Source: Sphaerimonospora mesophila NBRC 14179 = JCM 3151
GTDB lineage: Bacteria > Actinomycetota > Actinomycetes > Streptosporangiales > Streptosporangiaceae
Direction: 5' to 3'
Assembly: GCA_001552515.1 (NCBI GenBank)
Contig: BCRI01000039.1
Span: 1-54,315, forward strand
Length of the DNA stretch: 54,315 nucleotides
Under the pieces are notes generated by a model that did not search any database, was not told the DNA's origin, and saw only the letters and a list, made by a program, of their open reading frames with translations. The first letter of the stretch is position 1, and the number at the start of each line of letters is the position of its first letter. The position numbers and the translations under genes were made by a program. Shown one piece after another: positions 1 to 9,177 of the stretch.

Positions 1-696
1 CGTGCCGTTGCGCACGTACCAGACCTTCCCGTCGGCGTCGCGGAGGCGGGTGATCCGCAGGGTGATGGCCTCGACCGTGCCGATGGCCGAGCCGGTGTCG
101 ATCACGTCGCCCACGCCGTACTGATCCTCCAGCAGCATGAACATGCCCGCGATGAAGTCCTTGACGAGCTCCTGCGCGCCGAAGCCGATGGCGACGCCGA
201 GGATGCCGACGCTGGTCAGCAGCGGGGCGAGCTGAACGTTCAGCTTGGCGAGCATCATGAGCGCGGCCGTGCCGAGGATCAGCACCGAGGACACGCTCCG
301 CAGCACCGACCCCATCGCCTCGGCCCGTGCCCTGCGGCGCTCGGTCACGATGGCCGCGGTCGCGTCCGAGACCAGCAGGGCCCGGTTGCGCAGCCGCTCG
401 GGCAGCACACCGGCGCTGGCCCGGAGCGTCACCCGGGTGATCAGCCGGTGGACGATGTTCCGGATGATCAACGCGCCGGTGAGGATCAGGATCAGGACGA
501 CCAGGACGTCGGCGAACCCCGTGACGAGCGGCACCCAGGACGGCAACTCCCGGTCGGGGACCACGGCGTTGAGGATCGTGCAGAAGATCCCCTCGCTCTT
601 CTCACAGGCCGCCGCCGTGTTCGCCGCCGCCTGATCGAGATCGTAGATCTCGTCGGTCGGGCTCGGGCTGGGCTCAAGGAACATCAGCGGGAACAC
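1..696 (-). CDS. MscS-family mechanosensitive ion channel, C-terminus cut by window edge
   Basis: Small-conductance mechanosensitive channel of the inner membrane, which releases solutes during hypo-osmotic shock. The minus-strand reading frame is open to base 1 and encodes about 232 residues. A transmembrane segment (ADVLVVLILILTGALIIRNI) lies near residues 60-80. The MscS signature follows: VGILGVAIGFGAQELVKDF, then the beta-domain start (EDQYGVGDVIDTGSAIGTVE) and LRDADGKVWYVRNGT at the edge. The GTG at 696 is preferred because a GAGGGGG stretch sits about 9 bases upstream; ATG at 684 is the alternative. The rest of the beta domain and the C-terminal domain lie outside the window. Family assignment is firm; the ion preference cannot be read. 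Confidence 0.9.
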   Translation of the reverse strand, partial: MFPLMFLEPSPSPTDEIYDLDQAAANTAAACEKSEGIFCTILNAVVPDRELPSWVPLVTGFADVLVVLILILTGALIIRNIVHRLITRVTLRASAGVLPERLRNRALLVSDATAAIVTERRRARAEAMGSVLRSVSSVLILGTAALMMLAKLNVQLAPLLTSVGILGVAIGFGAQELVKDFIAGMFMLLEDQYGVGDVIDTGSAIGTVEAITLRITRLRDADGKVWYVRNGT

Positions 697-1178
697 GGAG
701 CGGATCCCCCTCGGATCGTTTCGAACGGGCAACAGGAAGGTAAGCCTTTCCCATAGTGCCGATCGAACCGGCCCCCGTCACATCGCCGGGGAGACGGAAG
801 CGTGCCCGCCGCCGTGGCGGGTGTGCTTCGGTGACGGGTGGCAGAGCGGGGGCGCGCACCCGGAAGCGCGCCCATCGCCGTTCTCCGAGAGGGGATCCCC
901 CCGATGACCGTCCGCCCCGTGGCCCGGGTGACTCCCCGGATCGGCTCGGACGGCGGTCCGTCCGGTACGGCAGAGCCGTACCGGTGGTTCGTGGGTGTGC
1001 GGATGGCGGGCGGGTATGGGGGCCGGCGTGACGCCGCAACGTTCCGGCCAGGACGTGGTGAACGACCTGGGGAACGCTCCGCACCGGGCGTCTCGCCGGC
1101 CCCGGGGGACCGCGGTGGCGGTGTGTCCGTGGCTGCGTGGACCCTCCCCGCGACGGGGGGCCTCCTCGGACGAACTCC
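697..1178. other. Non-coding gap with a 10-bp perfect inverted repeat
   Basis: This is a 482-base stretch without a convincing gene. It holds a perfect hairpin, CCGGTACGGC-aga-GCCGTACCGG, at 962-984. That could be a terminator for the gene ending at 1179 (minus strand) or an operator. An open frame at 904-1275 on the plus strand was judged spurious because it runs antisense into the better supported gene at 1179-1439 and has no recognisable domain. Confidence 0.5.
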
Positions 1179-1439
1179 CTACTCGCTCACCGCGGCCAGC
1201 ACTCGGGCGACCTTCGTGGCCGCTCCCGCGGGATCGTCCCCCCGGTGCATCCGCTCGCCCCAGGACCACCAGTAGTCGGTCGCCTGGCAGACGACGTTCT
1301 CGGTGAGGCTGGTCGCGTTCGGATTGATGACGCGGACATAGGCACGACCCGACGGGGTTCGTACGACACGGGCGATCAGTCCCCGGGCGTCCAGTTCGGA
1401 GACCAGATGTTCCAATCGCCGGAAATCATCCTCTCCCAC
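1179..1439 (-). CDS. Small conserved-looking hypothetical protein (86 aa)
   Basis: I do not recognise this protein. The GTG at 1439 is chosen because GGAGGA lies six bases upstream; an in-frame ATG at 1526 would add 29 residues with no ribosome site. The product is small and charged at the N-terminus (VGEDDFRRLEHLVSELDARG), with a beta-like centre (LIARVVRTPSGRAYVRVINP) and an aromatic patch (TDYWWSWGERM). No signal peptide or membrane segment is visible. It is divergent from the XRE/TPR regulator at 1767, and the 327 bases between them carry several inverted repeats. It could therefore be a regulated partner of that protein, which is only an inference from position. Confidence 0.6.
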   Translation of the reverse strand: MGEDDFRRLEHLVSELDARGLIARVVRTPSGRAYVRVINPNATSLTENVVCQATDYWWSWGERMHRGDDPAGAATKVARVLAAVSE

Positions 1440-1584
1440 CGAAGTCCTCCTTAATTTCGGCTGACGACCGGTCTGTGATCGCCGCTCAAGATGTTCGGCC
1501 TGCCCAAGATGACTCACCGAACGCAACCGGTCAACGTGCCGGGGAACCGCTGAGGTATAGGGAACCCCCTAGTCGGTTGAAAGA

Positions 1585-1700
1585 AACCCCCAATGGGGGG
1601 ACGATCCTTAATCAGCTCGTCCAAAGTCGAGACTTGGCCGCGCCAACTTTGGTCCATCATTATGGTGTGGGCAGAGTGCGACGGAGTCGCTACTCTGCGT
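1585..1700. promoter_or_regulatory. Divergent control region with three inverted repeats
   Basis: Between the small gene at 1439 (minus) and the XRE/TPR gene at 1767 (plus) are three symmetric elements. They are CCCCC-aat-GGGGG at 1587-1599; CCAAAGT at 1621-1627 facing ACTTTGG at 1646-1652; and GCAGAGTGCGAC-gga-GTCGC-t-ACTCTGC at 1671-1698. Their clustering between divergent genes suggests operators, perhaps for autoregulation by the XRE protein. No clear -35/-10 pair was settled on. Confidence 0.45.
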
Positions 1701-1766
1701 CACCGATTGGATCGGTCGGGAAACGTTGGGCTGCGAGCGCGGCCCGGCCGTGAGAGAGGGGCCGGA

Positions 1767-3389
1767 ATGTCCGGCAGGCAACACAGGGAGACGGAGATAG
1801 CGCGTCGGATCCGGGCGCGCGGCCTTGCCGCCGGTCGCGGCCCGGCCGTGATCGCCCAGGAGATCCACGAGGTGTGCGAGCCGCAGTTCGGGACGACGAG
1901 GATCAAAGCTCATCGTCTCTCGAACGGCATCGCTCTCGCCGACGTCATCGAGCAGGTGCGCGCCCTCTTCGAAAGAGACAAAAAACCCGTCCCGGGGATC
2001 GGCGAGACGCTACTGTCCGCATACGAGTCGGGCATGAAGCGCCCCGGTCCGGAATACCTCCACTACCTGTGCTCGGTCTACCGGGTCGAACCGCTCGCCC
2101 TCGGATTCGAGGGTCCCTGCATCTGCGGCCATGGTCACATGATCACAACGGCCGGGGGTAGCGGGGGCCAGCAGGAAGAACGACTTGAGACTTCCCCCGG
2201 TGTGCGTGAGACACGGGTTCCGCCGGACGGCGGCGATCCCTCGGCGAACGGGGGTGAGGAGGACGAGAACGTGCTACGGAGGACGCTGCTGCAGCTCCTC
2301 GTCGGCGGTGTCGGTGCCGTCGGCGCCGGCGGGGCCATCGGGGGTGCTGAGGGCGACAAGGCCGCGCTCGCCCCGGACAGCCAGGTGCTCGGCGCCGTGG
2401 AGAACCTCCGGCGGCGGATGGATCAGACGATAGTGAGCTCCACCGTCTCGCCGGCGATGCTCGATCATTGGGAGCAGACCACGAACGGCTTCGGCCGGTT
2501 GTACATGAACACCCAGCCCAATCGGCTGCTCTGCGATGTGCTGCTGGAGTTCTCCGCCGTGCGCCGGGCGCTGGAGTGCCGGCAGCCCATCGAGATGCAG
2601 GAGCGGCTGTGCAAGATGGCCGCGCAGCTCGCCGGGCTCGCTGGGATGATCATGATAGATCTGGGTGATCACCGTGAGGCGCGGGCGTTCTTCCGCACCG
2701 GCCGGCTCGCCGCGGACGAGACCGGCGACCGCGCGCTGCGCGCGTGGGTCACCGCCCGGGAGTCCCTGGTCCCGCTCTACTACGGAGACCCGCGTGAGGC
2801 GCTGAGCCTGGCCAGGAAGAGCCGCGACCTGGCCGGTCAGACACCATGCGCCGCCCGGACCATGGCGCCGGTCGTCGAGGCCAGGGCGCTGGCCAAGATG
2901 ACGACCCCCGGCGGTCCCCGCCACGAGGTCGTGGAGCAGGCCAAGCGGGCGCTGCATCGGGCCCGGGCCGCGTTCTCCCAGATGAACGCGAGCGATCAGG
3001 AGGACCCGGCCTTCGGTTACACCGAGCGGCAGCTCTACTTCTACCAGGGCGACGTCCTCGTGAAGCTGGGCCAGACCCTGGAAGCCGACGTCCTGCTGGA
3101 ACAGGCGCTGGGCAAATACACCGGAGAAGATCTGCTCGACCAGACCCTCATCCGCTTCGACCGCGCGCTGTGCCGGCATCTGGAGGGCGACCTGGAGGCG
3201 GCGCTGACGATGGGCAGGGAGGCGCTCGACGCGATCTCCAACGAGTACTGCACCGACCTGATGCTCCGCCCGGCGCACGACCTGATCAAGGCCATGCGGG
3301 CCAAGTACGGCGACCTTCCCCAGATCACCGAGTTCAGTGATCAGGTCAACTCGCGCAAGGTCGTCAGCCGCAACGTGAGCGGGGCATGA
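1767..3389 (+). CDS. XRE-type regulator with TPR-like C-terminal region
   Basis: Large cytosolic regulator of a kind common in spore-forming actinomycetes. Start ATG 1767 has GAGAGAGGGG a few bases upstream, giving 540 residues. Residues 1-115 look like a helix-turn-helix region: IARRIRARGLAAGRGPAVIA at the N-terminus and YESGMKRPGPEYLHYLCSVY later, resembling the XRE recognition and dimer helices. A disordered acidic linker follows (about 135-175). Next comes a short hydrophobic Gly/Ala stretch (LLQLLVGGVGAVGAGGAIGG), then an alpha-helical region to the end with TPR-like repeats (for example LGDHREARAFFRTGRLAADE). The stop overlaps the next gene by ATGA, so the two are translationally coupled. 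Role inferred: sensing and regulation of the downstream peptide/TPR unit. Confidence 0.75.
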   Translation: MSGRQHRETEIARRIRARGLAAGRGPAVIAQEIHEVCEPQFGTTRIKAHRLSNGIALADVIEQVRALFERDKKPVPGIGETLLSAYESGMKRPGPEYLHYLCSVYRVEPLALGFEGPCICGHGHMITTAGGSGGQQEERLETSPGVRETRVPPDGGDPSANGGEEDENVLRRTLLQLLVGGVGAVGAGGAIGGAEGDKAALAPDSQVLGAVENLRRRMDQTIVSSTVSPAMLDHWEQTTNGFGRLYMNTQPNRLLCDVLLEFSAVRRALECRQPIEMQERLCKMAAQLAGLAGMIMIDLGDHREARAFFRTGRLAADETGDRALRAWVTARESLVPLYYGDPREALSLARKSRDLAGQTPCAARTMAPVVEARALAKMTTPGGPRHEVVEQAKRALHRARAAFSQMNASDQEDPAFGYTERQLYFYQGDVLVKLGQTLEADVLLEQALGKYTGEDLLDQTLIRFDRALCRHLEGDLEAALTMGREALDAISNEYCTDLMLRPAHDLIKAMRAKYGDLPQITEFSDQVNSRKVVSRNVSGA

Positions 3390-3892
3390 CACCCCGGCTC
3401 AGGATCCGCCGATACCGGTGGTCAGATCTCGACACGGTCTGGGCCCTGCACCAGATCGGCCTCGCCCAGGTCGGCGTCGTGCCGGGCGATGGCGTCTACT
3501 ACGACGATGACTTTCCGCGGATCACCGAGATCTATCTCGCCAACCGGGGCGAGTTCCTGGTCGGAGAGGTGGCCGGTTCGGGGATCGTCGCCATGGGCGG
3601 TCTGCGCCGCATCGACGACGAGACCGCCGAGATGTGCCGTCTCCGCGTCCATCCCGACCACCAGCGGCGCGGCTACGGATCGCAGATGGCCGCGGCGCTC
3701 GAGAGCCGGGCCCGGGGGTTGGGCTATTCGGTGCTCCGGGGTGACACCACGCTGCGGCAGATGGCGGCCGTCGAGCTCTATCGGAAATCGGGGTGGCAGG
3801 AGCTGCGCCGCGAGATCCGCGGGGATGTCGTCGTGGTATATGGCGAAAAGCAGCTGAATGCCGTGGTTGCACCGATTTCGATAGATAGATAA
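3386..3892 (+). CDS. GNAT-family N-acetyltransferase
   Basis: Acetyl-CoA-dependent acyltransferase of 168 residues; its substrate is unknown. The acetyl-CoA pyrophosphate loop is visible as VHPDHQRRGYGSQMAAALE (around residues 90-108), fitting the Q/RxxGxG/A motif. The usual C-terminal motif follows as AAVELYRKSGWQELRRE. ATG 3386 overlaps the preceding TGA by four bases, so it is co-translated with the XRE/TPR regulator. It sits 77 bases ahead of a micropeptide. Modification of that peptide or of a regulator is possible but unproven. The protein ends in a short hydrophobic tail that is not part of the usual fold. Confidence 0.85.
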   Translation: MTPRLRIRRYRWSDLDTVWALHQIGLAQVGVVPGDGVYYDDDFPRITEIYLANRGEFLVGEVAGSGIVAMGGLRRIDDETAEMCRLRVHPDHQRRGYGSQMAAALESRARGLGYSVLRGDTTLRQMAAVELYRKSGWQELRREIRGDVVVVYGEKQLNAVVAPISIDR

Positions 3893-3969
3893 TGCTTCCC
3901 CTCCTTGGCGGATTGCGGATGTTTATCGATACTTGTGCCTTGTTCCGATTTTCTCGGGAGAGAGGCACG

Positions 3970-4044
3970 ATGAAAAAGATCATCATCCGTAAGCCTGGCA
4001 CGGTGCGGCTCACCGGTACGTCGAGCGTCATCCACAAGGGGTGA
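3970..4044 (+). CDS. 24-residue micropeptide overlapping the TPR gene (candidate RiPP-like precursor or signal)
   Basis: Tiny gene with a strong ribosome site (GGGAGAGAGG, about four bases before the ATG). It opens with the basic stretch MKKIIIRKPGTVRLT and ends with a Thr/Ser-rich tail finishing VIHKG. Its TGA (4042-4044) overlaps the GTG of the next gene (4041), giving a GTGA junction, so translation of the two should be coupled. Nothing in it looks like a signal peptide. A conserved-looking leader (KKIIIRKPGTVRLT) followed by a short hydroxyl-rich tail resembles the layout of small peptide precursors. However, no lanthipeptide, lasso, radical-SAM or YcaO enzyme is adjacent. Alternatives are a leader peptide controlling the TPR gene or a ligand of that protein. 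Confidence 0.6.
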   Translation: MKKIIIRKPGTVRLTGTSSVIHKG

Positions 4045-6182
4045 AAGGCGGCGGACGCCATGTCTGGGTCAGGGGAGACCTCTCCCGTGACCGTCTGCGG
4101 GTACTCCGGACTCTGGAATCGCCTCCCCTTCTGACGCCCGTCGTCAACGGGCACCGCCGGCTGTGTGGTCCGTACACGATCGGCGGTGCCGTGCTCCGTG
4201 CGCTCGTGCCGACCGCTCTGGAGCGTTCCCCCGGCCTCGTCGCGGCGTACGACATCGAGATCCGTGCGGCCGCCCCTGATCTGCGCCCGATGGTGCCCGC
4301 CCGCCGGGAGGGCATCGAGGCGCGCATCCCGGAAGCCGAGCGGATCCTGGTCCCCGCGCCACGGCGGACCCTGCGCATCGCCAACGGGATCGCGGAGTTC
4401 GTCGCCGGCTGCCTGCGCGAGTGCCTGCCCGGCCCACGGACGCTCGCCGCCGACAACGTGCACCAGGCCGACCCGACCGACCGTGAACTGCTGCGCGTGC
4501 TGGCCCGGAGGGTGGGCGATCTCACGTTGGCGCTCGGCTCGACACGGCCGCCTCCGCAGGTGGCGGGATGGGTCGAGGTGACGGCAGGCCCGGGGGAGGC
4601 CGATGAGCGCCTCGACCTCCACCCCGGTGATCGCGCCGACCGGTACATCGCATCGGACGGCACCGACGACGATCCCGCGGCCTACGAGGCGTATCTCGCG
4701 CTGCCGGACGGGGAACGGGCGCGCCGCCATGACCGGCGCGCCGCCGAACTCACCGCCGATCCCGAGTGCGCGCGGGGGTTCGCGCTGGGCGCGCTGCCGT
4801 ACCATCTCGAGCACGGCGGCGACCGGGACGCCGCGCTCGGCGCGCTGTGGGCGGCGGTGGACCACTGCGTCCTTGAGGGGTTCCTCGACGCCGTCGCCGA
4901 GCTGGGCGAGCGTGGGCTGGCACTCGCCGCCCCCGGCACCGACCTGTGGTGGCGTTTCACCCAGCGCACCGCCACCGCGCTGGCCGGACTGGGCCGCCGC
5001 GACCGTGCGCTGGAGCTGTGGGACCAGGCCAGGAGGGTGAGCGAGGATCCCGCCGTGCACGCGGCCGCGGCGTACGGCACGGCCATGCTGGACGCCCGCC
5101 ACCCCGATCCGCGCCGGCGCGACCTGGGCCGGGCCACCGGCTGGATCAACGAGGCCATCGCGATCTCCACGCTGCTGCCCGACCGGCGGGAGCGGGCCTT
5201 CAAGCTCGGATTCGACCGGAACGGCCGGGCGCTCATCGAGCTGCGGCAGGGGAGGGTCGAGGCCGCGCTGAGTCTGGTGGAGTCGGCGCTCGATCTCGCG
5301 CGGCGTGAGCTTCCCCCGGATGCCCATCCCGTGCACCGGATGGTGCTGCTCGCCAACCGGGCCCAGCTGCTCGCGCGGATGGGGCGGACCACCGAGGCCC
5401 TGGGCGACTTCGACCGGGCCATCGCCATCGATCCCACGTTCCCCGACCACTACCTCGACCGGGGGAACCTGCTGTTCGAGCTGGGCCGCGCTGACGACGC
5501 GGTGGCCGATTACGAGACCGCGATGCGGATGAGCCCGCCGCTGCCGGAGGCGTACTACAACCGAGCCGAGGTCCGCCTGGCCGCCGGGGACCTGGAACGC
5601 GCCAGGACTGATCTCGATCACGTGCTGGAGCTGGACCCGGGCCATCTCGACGCGTACGTCAACCGTGCGGGGGTGCTGCAGATGCTCGGCGAGCACGAGG
5701 CGGCCAGGCGCGACGTCGCCGCCGGGCTGGCGCTCGATCCCGGCAGTGCCCACCTGCGCGGCGTGCTCGGTCAGCTGGAGGCCGCGGCGGGACGCTTCGC
5801 CGAGGCACGGGTCGCCTACGACGCGGCCCTGACGGCCGATCCGCTGCTCGCCTCGGCCTGGGCCAACCGGGCGGTCCTGCGCTACGAGACCGGCGACGCG
5901 GCGGGCGCGGTGGCGGACCTGACCCAGGCCATCGAGCTCGGGCGCCCCGGCGCCGACGACGCCGCGCTCTACTTCAACCGGGGCACGGCCCTGATGGATC
6001 TCGGGCGGCCGGACGAGGCCGGGCTGGACTTCCGCCGGGCGCACGCCCTCGCACCGGATGATCCGGACATCCGGCTCGCGCTGGAACGCCACGAAAGGCC
6101 GGACGAGCGCGGAGGGACGGAAGTGCCACGGGATGGGCGAGGCGCCGCCGACGGGCCCGTGGCTTTACCCTTGGACGGGTAA
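4041..6182 (+). CDS. TPR protein with degenerate STAND/AAA-like N-terminal region
   Basis: Protein of 713 residues starting at GTG 4041 inside the micropeptide stop. The N-terminal ~240 residues resemble the ATPase domain of LuxR/AfsR-type STAND proteins. A Walker-B-like segment is seen near residue 135 (LAADNVHQADPTDRELL, where functional members read hhhhDDxHxAD). No Walker A (GxxxxGK[ST]) is visible at the N-terminus, where GPYTIGGAV stands in its place. ATP hydrolysis is therefore doubtful. From about residue 430 the protein is a run of TPR units (ALGDFDRAIAIDPTFPDHYL, AVADYETAMRMSPPLPEAYY and others), a peptide- or protein-binding scaffold. Context suggests it handles or senses the micropeptide. 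purU begins 46 bases after its stop. Confidence 0.75.
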   Translation: MKGGGRHVWVRGDLSRDRLRVLRTLESPPLLTPVVNGHRRLCGPYTIGGAVLRALVPTALERSPGLVAAYDIEIRAAAPDLRPMVPARREGIEARIPEAERILVPAPRRTLRIANGIAEFVAGCLRECLPGPRTLAADNVHQADPTDRELLRVLARRVGDLTLALGSTRPPPQVAGWVEVTAGPGEADERLDLHPGDRADRYIASDGTDDDPAAYEAYLALPDGERARRHDRRAAELTADPECARGFALGALPYHLEHGGDRDAALGALWAAVDHCVLEGFLDAVAELGERGLALAAPGTDLWWRFTQRTATALAGLGRRDRALELWDQARRVSEDPAVHAAAAYGTAMLDARHPDPRRRDLGRATGWINEAIAISTLLPDRRERAFKLGFDRNGRALIELRQGRVEAALSLVESALDLARRELPPDAHPVHRMVLLANRAQLLARMGRTTEALGDFDRAIAIDPTFPDHYLDRGNLLFELGRADDAVADYETAMRMSPPLPEAYYNRAEVRLAAGDLERARTDLDHVLELDPGHLDAYVNRAGVLQMLGEHEAARRDVAAGLALDPGSAHLRGVLGQLEAAAGRFAEARVAYDAALTADPLLASAWANRAVLRYETGDAAGAVADLTQAIELGRPGADDAALYFNRGTALMDLGRPDEAGLDFRRAHALAPDDPDIRLALERHERPDERGGTEVPRDGRGAADGPVALPLDG

Positions 6183-6228
6183 CAGCCGCACCCCGCCGCT
6201 GAACATCGAAGTCGTTGAGGTTCTAAGC

Positions 6229-7077
6229 ATGAGCGCTGAATACGTGCTGACCCTGTCCTGCCCGGATCGCCCCGGAGTGGTCGCGGCGGTCTCAGGGCTG
6301 CTGGCCCGCCACGATTGCAACATCATCGAGAGCCAGCAGTTCGGCGACCCGGTGGCCGAGCGGTTCTTCATGCGGGTGCAGTTCGCCGGTCGGCCGGGCA
6401 TCGACGAGCTTCGTACGGCTTTCGCCGCGCTCGCCCCGGAATTCGGCATGGAATTCGAGCTCTTCGACCTCGCTGTGAAGCCCCGGGCACTGGTGCTCGT
6501 CAGCAAGCTCGGCCACTGTCTCAACGATCTGCTCTACCGGGTGCGGTCGGGGCTGCTGCCGATCGAGATCGTGGCCGTCGGGTCGAACCATCCCGACCTG
6601 CGGCCGCTCACCCAGTCGTACGGCATCGACTACCACCACCTGCCGGTCACCGCCGAGACCAAGCCCCGGCAGGAGGCCGAACTGCTCACCCTGGTCGACC
6701 ACTACCGCGCCGACATGGTGGTCCTCGCCCGCTACATGCAGGTGCTGTCGGAGGACATGTGCGCCAAGCTGGCCGGCCGGATGATCAACATCCATCACTC
6801 GTTCCTGCCGTCGTTCAAGGGCGCCAAGCCGTACCATCAGGCGTACTCGCGCGGCGTCAAGCTGATCGGGGCCACCGCGCACTACGTCACGCCCGACCTC
6901 GACGAGGGCCCGATCATCGAGCAGGAGGTGGCCCGGGTGAACCACACCCACTCGCCCGAGGACCTCGCCGCGATCGGCCGTGACCTCGAGTGCCAGGCGC
7001 TGGCCCGGGCCGTCCGCTGGCACGCGGAGCACCGCGTGCTGCTGGACGGCCACAAGACCATCATCTTTCCCCGCTGA
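6229..7077 (+). CDS. purU: Formyltetrahydrofolate deformylase
   Basis: Hydrolyses 10-formyl-THF to THF and formate, balancing one-carbon pools and supplying formate for purine synthesis. Start ATG 6229 gives 282 residues, the usual length. The N-terminal ACT domain (about 1-80) starts YVLTLSCPDRPGVVAAVSG. The formyltransferase-like domain follows, with the catalytic Asn187 and His189 in MINIHHSFLPSFKGAKPYHQ and Asp225 in TPDLDEGPIIEQ. An upstream in-frame ATG lies inside the TPR gene and is not used. It is convergent with the prolyl oligopeptidase gene, with only 24 bases between stops. Confidence 0.97.
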   Translation: MSAEYVLTLSCPDRPGVVAAVSGLLARHDCNIIESQQFGDPVAERFFMRVQFAGRPGIDELRTAFAALAPEFGMEFELFDLAVKPRALVLVSKLGHCLNDLLYRVRSGLLPIEIVAVGSNHPDLRPLTQSYGIDYHHLPVTAETKPRQEAELLTLVDHYRADMVVLARYMQVLSEDMCAKLAGRMINIHHSFLPSFKGAKPYHQAYSRGVKLIGATAHYVTPDLDEGPIIEQEVARVNHTHSPEDLAAIGRDLECQALARAVRWHAEHRVLLDGHKTIIFPR

Positions 7078-7101
7078 GCGGGCCCTCGCCGACCGGGCCG
7101 G

Positions 7102-9177
7102 CTACACCTCCAGGCCCGTGTGGGCGGCGATGAAGGCGAGCTGGTCGGCCAGGAGATCGACGGAGCGGCTCACGGCCCGTGCGCCGTGGCCGACCTCCGC
7201 CTCGTTGCGCAGCAGAATCGGCCGGTCCCCGGCCTGTGCGTGCTGGAGGGCCGCCGTCATCTTCCAGGCGTGCAGCGGATGCACCCGGGTGTCGGAGGCG
7301 AAGACCGTGAACATCGTGGCGGGGTAGACCGTCCCCGCACGCACGTGGTGATAGGGCGAGTAGCCCCACAGCCAGCCGAACTCCTCCGCGACCTCGGCCG
7401 AGCCGTACTCGACGTTCCAGGTCGCCCCGAGACCGAAACGCTCGTATCGGATCATGTCGAGCAGCGGTGCCGAGCAGACCACGGCGGCGTACAGGTCGGG
7501 CCGCTGGGTGAGCGCCGCCCCGACCAGGAGGCCGCCGTTCGAGCCGCCGGAGATGGCGAGACGGTCCTTCGTCGTGACCCCGGTGGCGATCAGGTGCTCG
7601 GCCGCGGCGTGGAAGTCGTCGAAGACGTTCTGCTTGTTGGCGAGCATCCCGGCGCGGTGCCACTGCTCGCCCTCCTCACCGCCGCCGCGAAGCTGCGTGA
7701 CGGCGTAGACGCCGCCCGCCTCCACCCAGGCCAGCGTCGAGGCCGAGAATCCGGGGTTCATCGAGATGCCGAAGCCGCCGTAGCCGTACAGGATCGTGGG
7801 CCGGGGCCCGGAGTCTCCCGCCCGGGAGACGACGAGCATCCGGACCTCGGTGCCGTCCTTGGACCGGTAGACGACCTGCTCGGTGTGGGCCTCGGGCACC
7901 TCGACGGCGCCCGGCGGGGCCTCCCACATGGTGGTCTCGCCGGTCCTCGCGTCGAAGCGGTAGACGGTCGTCGGCGTGATGTTGTCGGTGTAGCTGAACC
8001 AGGCCTCGTGGCCGCCCTCCGGGCGCTCGATCAGGGCGCCGACCGAGCCGAGGCCGGGCAGCGGCACCTCGCCGACCCGTTCGCCGCTCTCCAGGGCGTG
8101 GATCGTGACCTCGGAGATCGCGTGCCGCGTCCACCCGACGAGCAGGACCGGCTCGGCCGCGTCGTCCCCGTCGCCGTCCAGGATCGCGAAGCCGCTGAGC
8201 ACGGCCTCGGCGTCCTCGGGGATGAGGTCACGCCAATGCTCCCGCGTCGGTGTGTGCGGCGAGGTCACGCAGACCCGCCCGCGTGGCGCGTCCAGGTCGG
8301 TGAAGACGTAGAGCCGCCCGTCGCGGCCGAAGTGCAGCCCGGTCTGGGCGTCCACGTCCTGCTGCACGGTGAGCAGCTCCGGCGACTCCACCGGTGAGGC
8401 CGACAGATCGGCCACCCACAGGTCGTTGCGCGGGGCCGTACCGCGCGAGGCGGAGATCGACAGCCAGCGGCCGTCGCGGGAGACCGACACTCCGTAGTAG
8501 TTGGTCTTCTCCAGGCCCTGCCCGAAGATCATCACGTCGTCGTCCGCCGGAGTCCCGACGCGGTGCAGGTAGACCCGGCGGTGGAACTGCTCCTCGCCCT
8601 GCGGGACCTCGGTGGGCGCCAGCCTGCGTACGTAGTAGAAGGCCTCGCCGCCGGGCAGCCAGGCGATGGGGGAGTAGCGGCACCGATCGATCGGCCCTTC
8701 GACGACCTCGCCGGTCGCCACGTCGAGCACGAACAGGCGTGACTCCTCGTCGCCGCCCACCGAGATCTGGTAGGCCAGCCGGTTCCCCTCCTTGTCCGGC
8801 TGATAGGAGTCGAGCGTGGTCAGCCCGGAGGGGTCGAGGGCCGTCGGGTCGAGCAGCACCCGCTCGGCGTCGCCTTCGGCCACGTAGAGGACGGGATGCT
8901 CCTGGTCGGGCGTGCGGCGGGTGAAGAACCGGCGCTCGCCACGCCACACAGGCGTGCCGACCGATCCCGAGCGCAGCAGCTCGGCGACCCGGTCGCGGAA
9001 GCGGTCGCGGCCCGGCAGGTCCGCCTCGCGCATCAGCGCATCCTGTGCGTCCAGCCACTCCTTCGTGGCCGGATCGTCCGGGTCCTCCAGCCAGCGGTAC
9101 GGGTCCGGCACCGGTGTTCCGTGCAGGTCGTCGACGATGTCGTCGCGGCGGGCGGGCGGGTACGGCAGTCGCGTCAT
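7102..9177 (-). CDS. Prolyl oligopeptidase (S9A serine peptidase)
   Basis: Cleaves short peptides after proline. The product has 691 residues, standard for the family. The N-terminal portion starts [20 protein letters not shown] and [20 protein letters not shown], followed by the seven-bladed propeller. The hydrolase domain shows the triad Ser546 (GGSNGGLL), Asp629 ([15 protein letters not shown]) and His664 (EVGHGAR). No signal peptide is seen, so it is probably cytosolic. There is no Shine-Dalgarno before ATG 9177. A TAAAGT hexamer lies about 9 bases upstream of the ATG on the coding strand, so the mRNA may be leaderless or nearly so. Confidence 0.95.
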   Translation of the reverse strand: MTRLPYPPARRDDIVDDLHGTPVPDPYRWLEDPDDPATKEWLDAQDALMREADLPGRDRFRDRVAELLRSGSVGTPVWRGERRFFTRRTPDQEHPVLYVAEGDAERVLLDPTALDPSGLTTLDSYQPDKEGNRLAYQISVGGDEESRLFVLDVATGEVVEGPIDRCRYSPIAWLPGGEAFYYVRRLAPTEVPQGEEQFHRRVYLHRVGTPADDDVMIFGQGLEKTNYYGVSVSRDGRWLSISASRGTAPRNDLWVADLSASPVESPELLTVQQDVDAQTGLHFGRDGRLYVFTDLDAPRGRVCVTSPHTPTREHWRDLIPEDAEAVLSGFAILDGDGDDAAEPVLLVGWTRHAISEVTIHALESGERVGEVPLPGLGSVGALIERPEGGHEAWFSYTDNITPTTVYRFDARTGETTMWEAPPGAVEVPEAHTEQVVYRSKDGTEVRMLVVSRAGDSGPRPTILYGYGGFGISMNPGFSASTLAWVEAGGVYAVTQLRGGGEEGEQWHRAGMLANKQNVFDDFHAAAEHLIATGVTTKDRLAISGGSNGGLLVGAALTQRPDLYAAVVCSAPLLDMIRYERFGLGATWNVEYGSAEVAEEFGWLWGYSPYHHVRAGTVYPATMFTVFASDTRVHPLHAWKMTAALQHAQAGDRPILLRNEAEVGHGARAVSRSVDLLADQLAFIAAHTGLEV

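Noticed and set aside
904-1275. Open frame of about 124 codons with ATG after GAGAGGGG
   Set aside because: It runs antisense into the gene at 1179-1439, has no domain and an Arg/Gly/Pro-rich composition typical of off-frame GC-rich DNA.
3970-4044. Lasso-peptide precursor (Thr at position -2 before Gly in VRLT-GT)
   Set aside because: No lasso B1/B2 or C enzymes lie nearby, and the tail has no Asp or Glu for the macrolactam.
3522-6092. 856-residue open frame on the minus strand
   Set aside because: It is the antisense shadow of the GNAT gene, the micropeptide and the TPR gene; its composition is Arg/Gly/Pro/Val-rich with no recognisable motif.
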